A program made the translations under genes and the position numbers. From the NCBI GenBank assembly GCA_037833965.1, contig AP031358.1, positions 3,852,001 to 3,916,000 of the forward strand: 64,000 bases of DNA, in the 5' to 3' direction. Positions 58,868 to 64,000 of this stretch are shown one piece after another; within the stretch, counting starts at the first letter, position 1; every line of letters begins with the position of its first letter. Below the pieces are notes generated by a model that worked only from the letters and a program-made list of their open reading frames with translations, was not told the DNA's origin and searched no databases. The stretch is from Marchantia polymorpha subsp. ruderalis. Lineage: Eukaryota > Streptophyta > Marchantiopsida > Marchantiales > Marchantiaceae.

Positions 58868-59588
58868 TGGTGTGATTGTCACTCAACTTTAACTCAGATG
58901 GTTTTTAGATAGCTCATCATGATTCTAGAAAAGAAGAAATTTTCAACCTGCTTGTGTTTAAAACATCATAATACATAAATTTTCCATTCATCATCAAATT
59001 ATAAACACCAATCAATATTGCAAAAATGATTGTGATAACTCAAATTTATATTTATGAAACAAATCTTCACAAAATGAATTTTCTAAACTTGCTTGAGAGT
59101 ATTTTTTCTACCTCTCTATTTATACTATTTGAGAAATTACAATAGTAACTAACATATTATTGATAATTAACCTGTAATTTACTTTTATTAAGACAAATCT
59201 AGTTATGTTTGATTAATTTTCAATACTTGCCAACATGTTATTGGCTTATTTAAACATTTAAGACGCTTTCTTGTACTTAGGTTGAGTTGGCAATATGTCA
59301 TTTAATACCTTGAAAGTTCTCAAACATCTACTTGACACAAACTTAGTCTAATCATTAAAATTTTCTTTATTTGAAAAACTAATCAAAGTCAACATGTGGT
59401 CAAAACCTTTGGAATCTAAACTTTGATACAAAACAAACAAGAAATGTTAACTCAAATCTTCTAATAACCTAGTTATTTTACCAAGTACAGACATAGTAGT
59501 TAAATTTAGTCATAACTAGGTAGAATTAATTATAATTAAATTAACCATGATCCTCTCATTGACTAATTCATGAGTAATTCACACATAC
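58868..59588 (-). repeat. R1 LTR-like repeat, copy 2
   Basis: Second copy of the repeat at 50012-50790, same orientation, well diverged. Blocks recur in order: gatagctcatcatgattcta, caacatgttattggc, gttgagttggcaatatgtcat and tagtcataactaggtagaatt. Confidence 0.5.
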
Positions 59589-60640
59589 CTGTGTCTTACA
59601 TAGCGATTAGAACAAACTATAGAAAGTAAACTTATATTTTGGTGTTTTCAATGATAAATTCATCTTGTGCTAGTATTTAACTTCACTAATAAACCAACGG
59701 ATTTGTAATTTTTTACCTCCCGTTTGATTTTTCACAATTTGAAGATCTAGTTGCTTGTTCCATGCTTGTTAGGCTACCTGGACTTTACAGCAGGCTTGTG
59801 ATTACAATCAAAAGAAATTGATCTAACTACGATATTGCTTTTGGAATGTTGTATGCAAAATCAAATCATAAGTTTGCACAAATTGTCGTATGGTCATTTT
59901 TTCCTATTTCAGAAATCCTTTTTATGTATCTAATTATCTTTTAACATATTGAAGGATTCAATCCTGAACCTTCAAATTATTACTCAATTTTTCTGGAATA
60001 AATGATAGTTTTTGCACTGATATGTGCATTTTGCCTTGGAATGATATTATTTGAAAAAAATCTTCAACCAAGAGAAGAAAAGTATAGTGCATGAACTTTA
60101 CACACAATATATAGAGATATAAATGCAATTACAAGTGAAGACTGAAAAACAATAAACTTGACAGTTAGGCTGTAGTTTTGAACCAGGTCGAATCCATTTG
60201 AAAATGAATCATAGAAACGGAAGAGAAGAGTGCAACTTATAAGACTATGTAAAATATTTTCATGCAGTAAAACAAGAAGGCGTTTAGCGTTCAAGTCTAA
60301 ACTTGAACGCTAAATGAGATTGACCTCATCATAATGGGTAACACAATCACATCATTCTCTATACGCACTTTTGCAATCCAAGCGGACAAAAATAAAAAAA
60401 ATCCAGATGTTGCCAAGCAATGAAGTGCTGAGGGATGCTATGGAGGGTCTTGCTTGCTTCAAAGGGAGGCGACTTGAGGGGAGCCACAAAGATGCGGATT
60501 GAAGATAAAGTAAAACTCGGTGAATAATCCGAAGCCTTAGCCGGGGCCTTGCTGGCCGCCCTGCGGTGCGAAAATTGGTGCTCCCGAGCCCATTTCGTTC
60601 GGAAAGCGGACGGGGCCGGATGGTTGGCTCTGAGAGCCCG
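59589..60640. other. AT-rich intergenic tract changing to a GC-rich promoter region
   Basis: AT-rich up to about 60400, then clearly GC-richer toward the ribonucleoprotein gene, as expected for its promoter and leader. A short palindrome, tttagcgttcaagt / acttgaacgctaaa, lies at about 60283-60315. The minus-strand frames here have no known domain. Confidence 0.5.
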
Positions 60641-60678
60641 CGGCAAGATCAGGTTTTCGAAAGGGTGTAAATCGAGGC

Positions 60679-60705
60679 ATGGCAGAGGGGGGCCTTGGGG
60701 ATTGA
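60679..60705 (+). other. Possible upstream ORF of 8 codons
   Basis: An ATG 187 bases before the main start opens MAEGGLGD and stops. It matters only if transcription begins upstream of it, which cannot be seen. Confidence 0.25.
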
Positions 60706-60865
60706 AGACCTAGCAGTCGCAGTGTTTCTCGGGAAGCATAGAAGAGGTCGGTGCAGGAAGGATCGACAGTTCGATTTGTCGTGCGAGGTCGAGGAAATTG
60801 AAGCTTTGGCGCTTTGCTGCTCGCGTTTTTGCAGAATCAGAGGCAGAAGGCCTTGTGAGTGAAAC

Positions 60866-61798
60866 ATGGCTGCCTCCTGCATCTCCGTGACGGTGAGCGC
60901 TGCGGCGTCTCTGGTGGCCGTCGGAAGGTCGGTGGAGTCCGGCGTTTCCAGCCAGACTGCTCGCCATGGTCTCGCGTTCCCCTCCATCAGCGCATCGTGC
61001 AGCGTTGAGAGGAAATTGGGCTCGGGCCTTTCTTTTTTCTCGTTCAGCTCCAGGACTGTTAGAAACAATGGACTTGTTGCCAGGGCTGTGGAATTAGACG
61101 AAACTAAGGACGGGATTTTGTTCTCTGATGATACTCCCGACAGCGAGCCCGCGGCGGTCGAGGAGACCCCGGCGCCTGCCGCTGGTACCACGAAGCTTTA
61201 TGTCGGCAACTTGCCTTGGTCCGTCGACAGCAAGGCACTGGCAGAAATCTTCCAGGACTCTGGAAATGTCGAACTTGTGGAAGTTATCTACGACAGAGAC
61301 ACGCAGAGAAGCAGAGGATTCGCTTTTGTGACCATGCGTACCTCCGAGGATGCGGAAAGAGCCATAGAGACTCTCGACGGCTACGAGCTCGAAGGCCGAG
61401 TGTTGAAGGTAAATTACCCCCAGACTTCGAAGGATGGTCCCAGGTCATTCCGAAACGACAGGCCCCCACGCAGAGACGGCGAAGGATTTTCTCCCAGATC
61501 CGGTGGCGGTTCCAGCTCCGTCAACAAGATATTCACAGGAAACCTCTCGTGGAGTGTAGATGATGTGGCCCTGGCTCAGCTCTTCAGCGAGTATGGACAG
61601 GTTGTGGATGCCAAGGTTGTTCATGACAGAGAAACCGGACGCTCAAGAGGTTTCGGATTTTGCACCATGTCCAGCAAGACCGAAGTGGACAATGCCATCC
61701 AAGCTCTGGATGGAGCGGAGTTTGATGGAAGGATCTTGAGGGTGAACCATGCCGGTGACAAGCCCGAGCGAAGAGACTCTCCTCGCCGTGAGTACTGA
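60866..61798 (+). CDS. Chloroplast ribonucleoprotein with two RRMs (cp31/cp29-type)
   Basis: A 310-residue protein of the nuclear-encoded cpRNP family, which binds chloroplast transcripts and affects their stability, processing and editing. Residues 1 to about 73 are Ser/Ala/Val-rich and nearly free of acidic residues, like a plastid transit peptide, ending near VARA. An acidic, Pro-rich linker (75-105) follows. RRM1 spans about 110-186 with RNP2 LYVGNL (111-116) and RNP1 RGFAFVTM (150-157). After a Gly/Ser/Arg-rich linker, RRM2 spans about 221-296 with RNP2 IFTGNL (222-227) and RNP1 RGFGFCTM (261-268). Length and layout fit the family. The ATG lies in a good plant context (gaaacATGGC). The whole frame is uninterrupted, whereas angiosperm relatives have introns. 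It converges on the fibrillin gene. Confidence 0.96.
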   Translation: MAASCISVTVSAAASLVAVGRSVESGVSSQTARHGLAFPSISASCSVERKLGSGLSFFSFSSRTVRNNGLVARAVELDETKDGILFSDDTPDSEPAAVEETPAPAAGTTKLYVGNLPWSVDSKALAEIFQDSGNVELVEVIYDRDTQRSRGFAFVTMRTSEDAERAIETLDGYELEGRVLKVNYPQTSKDGPRSFRNDRPPRRDGEGFSPRSGGGSSSVNKIFTGNLSWSVDDVALAQLFSEYGQVVDAKVVHDRETGRSRGFGFCTMSSKTEVDNAIQALDGAEFDGRILRVNHAGDKPERRDSPRREY

Positions 61799-62953
61799 AA
61801 TTGAATTGTCATTGTTATTCGATTCCTGAGGCTTAATGAAATCTGACGGGAGGATTATTTTGAGGAGATTCATGGGAGTCATGCGTTAGGTAGCTTAGAT
61901 GTGAACCCTGAACTCTATCGGAGTTCCACTTGTATAATGACAGTTTTACACTTATTTAAGATATGAGTAGACCTGAATAATTGGAGTTTGTTGCACATAA
62001 GGGAAGTTATACACATGCTTTTATTGCTGTAAGTGATAACTATCTTGAGTTGTACACCGTGAAGAATTGCAAGATGCTTATCCGCCTGCTGTTCCGGATG
62101 TTACCCACAACATTTGTTCTTACGTGGAGTGTCGAGTGTGATTCACCTGTGGTATAGATCATGGTGACGTTTGACCGAGCGTATTGCTTGTAAACGATGT
62201 TTCAACAATGAGATGTATATTTTTTTTCAAAGCAACGAGACACTGCAATTATCATCGCACAGAGTAGTCGGGAAAAAACTGGTAGTGAAGGAAAACTATA
62301 ATTTGGACAATTCATCATTTTCGTTGCCGTCGAGACTGTAAATGTGAGTGCCCGAAGAAAATTTGTTGAATGATGGTAGGCAGGAAAAATTTAAAATTGT
62401 ATATTAAAAATTAACAATGTGAAGATAATGCAACAAATGGAAGAAAATGGAATATTTTCACTTTCCATACACTCATCAATTTGAGATGATTAAATTATAA
62501 ATTTTTTAATTTTAACCAGTTTAGTGTAAATGAGAAGAGGAAAATAGAGCAATGAAATGTAATTGTATTAATCTTGACAATGTTCATTATAATAATCTGA
62601 CTGTTGCATCATCTTCAATACGTCCGTTACATGTCGTATAAATGTCATATACCTTCTGTGATTTTTGCTGTTAAAACGGTGCCTGGGGTAAAAAACAATC
62701 TCCTTCATCCTGATTAACAATTCTTGTTAAATTTTCTCACGTTGCGCAAATATTGCTTCTTAGGTCAGAACGTCGCTATACAGTTTTGTCAACATTGCTA
62801 CAAATATTTGCTGATATACCACAATGGAAAACGAGAAACTGCGCCACAGATTATATTACATTTCAGTCCACTTGAGTCCGTACAGACTTCTCGGCGAATG
62901 GTTATTCTAATCCACAATTCCAATATACACAGCTTCACAACTTTGATGACTAT
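61799..62953. other. Intergenic region between two convergent genes
   Basis: Contains the 3' untranslated sequence of both genes. AT-rich in the middle (about 62200-62600). No third gene is seen; the 99-codon plus-strand frame at 62724-63023 is an antisense shadow of the fibrillin last exon and its 3' end. Confidence 0.7.
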
Positions 62954-64000
62954 TTACACCTTGACAAAAATCCTTAACTCTCCTCTGTCACCGCGACTGA
63001 TACGAAAATCCTCATCCAAGTAGGTCGTTTCAAATTCCCCCATGCCCCTGCTAACATTACCACTTCCAAACTGTGGCAATCTTGGCAACCCAAATGCAGG
63101 TATCTGTGAGAGACCACCTGCTGGCTTCACGTATGTATTCGTGAAGATTAATCTTATTTTCGATCCACCTGCAGCACCTCCACATAAGGACCTTTAGGTC
63201 CCTCCTACACGTTCAAACGAAACTTTTTTGTCCATTTGAGTATTACAACTACAGCATTAAAAGAGCAAAATGAAGCACACAGGAGGTACTCCATAAATGT
63301 CTGTGTGTCCGTGCGTGTAACTGATATCATGTAAACGAACTGTCAGACATGAGTTTATTGCATGGAATGAGCATGAACAAGATTATTAGAGAGAAAGGAA
63401 CCAAACCAAGAAAAGGAAGTACCTGCTAGCTCAAAGCTGTGTGCCAAGGTTGCAGTAACCTCGAGAGCAGGTAAAGGCCATGGTGCAAGAACTCTTAAAT
63501 CAACGATGTTATCAAGCTCCCGAGTAGCAACATCTATCCTTTGATATACCTAGACAAGGGAAATTCAGAATAATATTAGACCTTTACTGCTCACTGTTAA
63601 TCGATAACAGTCCCCCAAAAGAAGAGCAAAATTTGGGCAACAAGTTCTAAACAGTTCACATTAACATAACTACTCGGTAGTTTTTGCGAGGAGTTCAATC
63701 TGGTAACCGAAGAGGTACACAGCACACTCAGAGTAAGCATTCATGCATTCCTGTTCTAAGAAGTCTACAAGCCAAGCCAAGCCAAACCAGAGCAATAGAC
63801 ATACCGAGCCAAGAGAGAGAGGAGATCGAGCGATAGAAGGTCCAGGACGCTGCCCGCCATAACTTCCGGAGCCAAATCCACTGCTGAAAACAAGACGCCA
63901 TCTGCCTTGCAACTTGTCCAAATCTTCAGGCAGCTGTGGAGCATCTGCTGCTGCTTCCAGCTTTAGTGCTGCAGCATTGGCAGCGAATGCATCGGCTTCA
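62954..64000 (-). CDS. Plastid-lipid-associated protein (PAP/fibrillin family), partial at the right edge
   Basis: Three exons are readable on the minus strand: 64000-63805 (start beyond the window), 63549-63423, and 63168-62954 ending in TAA. Junctions are GT...AG (donors gtatgtc and gtacttcc, acceptors tctag and ctgcag) and phases agree. The protein has the PAP/fibrillin core: LPEDLDKLQGRWRLVFSSGF, then GGQRPGPSIAR, VYQRID, ELDNIVDLR, PWPLPALEVTATLAHSFEL, and the C-terminal FETTYLDEDFRISRGDRGEL. It ends RIFVKV. Fibrillins are lipocalin-like proteins of plastoglobules and thylakoids involved in lipid and photoprotective metabolism. The PWPLP and RGDRGEL motifs most resemble the PAP13-type subgroup. 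The N-terminal transit peptide is not in the window. Confidence 0.95.

Noticed and set aside
60649-61191. 180-codon minus-strand open frame across the cpRNP start
   Set aside because: It is antisense to the transit peptide and leader of a well-supported gene. Its length is explained by GC-rich codon structure on the other strand, and it has no domain.
62724-63023. 99-codon plus-strand frame
   Set aside because: It is antisense to the last exon and 3' end of the fibrillin gene.

Overview
The window reads as nuclear DNA of a land plant, most likely a moss such as Physcomitrium; the species is inferred, not proven. The pointers are two plastid-protein genes of plant type, initiator-tRNA-primed chromovirus and copia retrotransposons, a hAT transposase, a plant-mitochondrial rRNA fragment, and long AT-rich tracts alternating with more GC-balanced islands. 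It is mostly a repeat graveyard with two convincing genes at its right end.

Positions 1-11,900 are GC-balanced but hold no gene I can name; a 79-bp tandem duplication, a G-rich run and a dispersed 43-bp duplicate are visible. Positions 11,900-26,100 are AT-rich, with a shortened Ty1/copia element (19,222-21,639, both LTRs present) and a nuclear copy of mitochondrial large-subunit rRNA (23,547-23,632). Positions 26,100-34,640 are two GC-balanced islands split by an AT-rich tract; the second contains a cysteine-rich coding fragment. Positions 34,640-39,500 are AT-rich, with a copia tail and a 253-bp inverted-repeat element.

Positions 39,505-50,005 are the structural highlight: a nest of four insertions of one chromodomain Ty3/gypsy family. 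An old minus-strand copy (39,505-41,480 and probably 48,637-50,005) is split by a plus-strand copy (41,481-43,211 and 48,285-48,603). That copy is split by a younger minus-strand element (43,212-48,284) with 420-bp LTRs, a primer binding site and a polypurine tract. Its reverse-transcriptase region is in turn split by a 420-bp solo LTR with a perfect 5-bp target-site duplication. All copies are defective.

Positions 50,000-59,600 hold a pair of roughly 700-bp dispersed repeats, a decayed copia pol, and a hAT transposase whose BED zinc finger and catalytic region are separated by about 3 kb. From 60,600 onward the DNA is genic: an intronless two-RRM chloroplast ribonucleoprotein gene on the plus strand faces, tail to tail, a multi-exon plastid-lipid-associated (fibrillin) gene on the minus strand that runs off the right edge. 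Both products should act in plastids, one on chloroplast RNA and one on plastid lipids or plastoglobules; nothing in the sequence ties them functionally beyond that.
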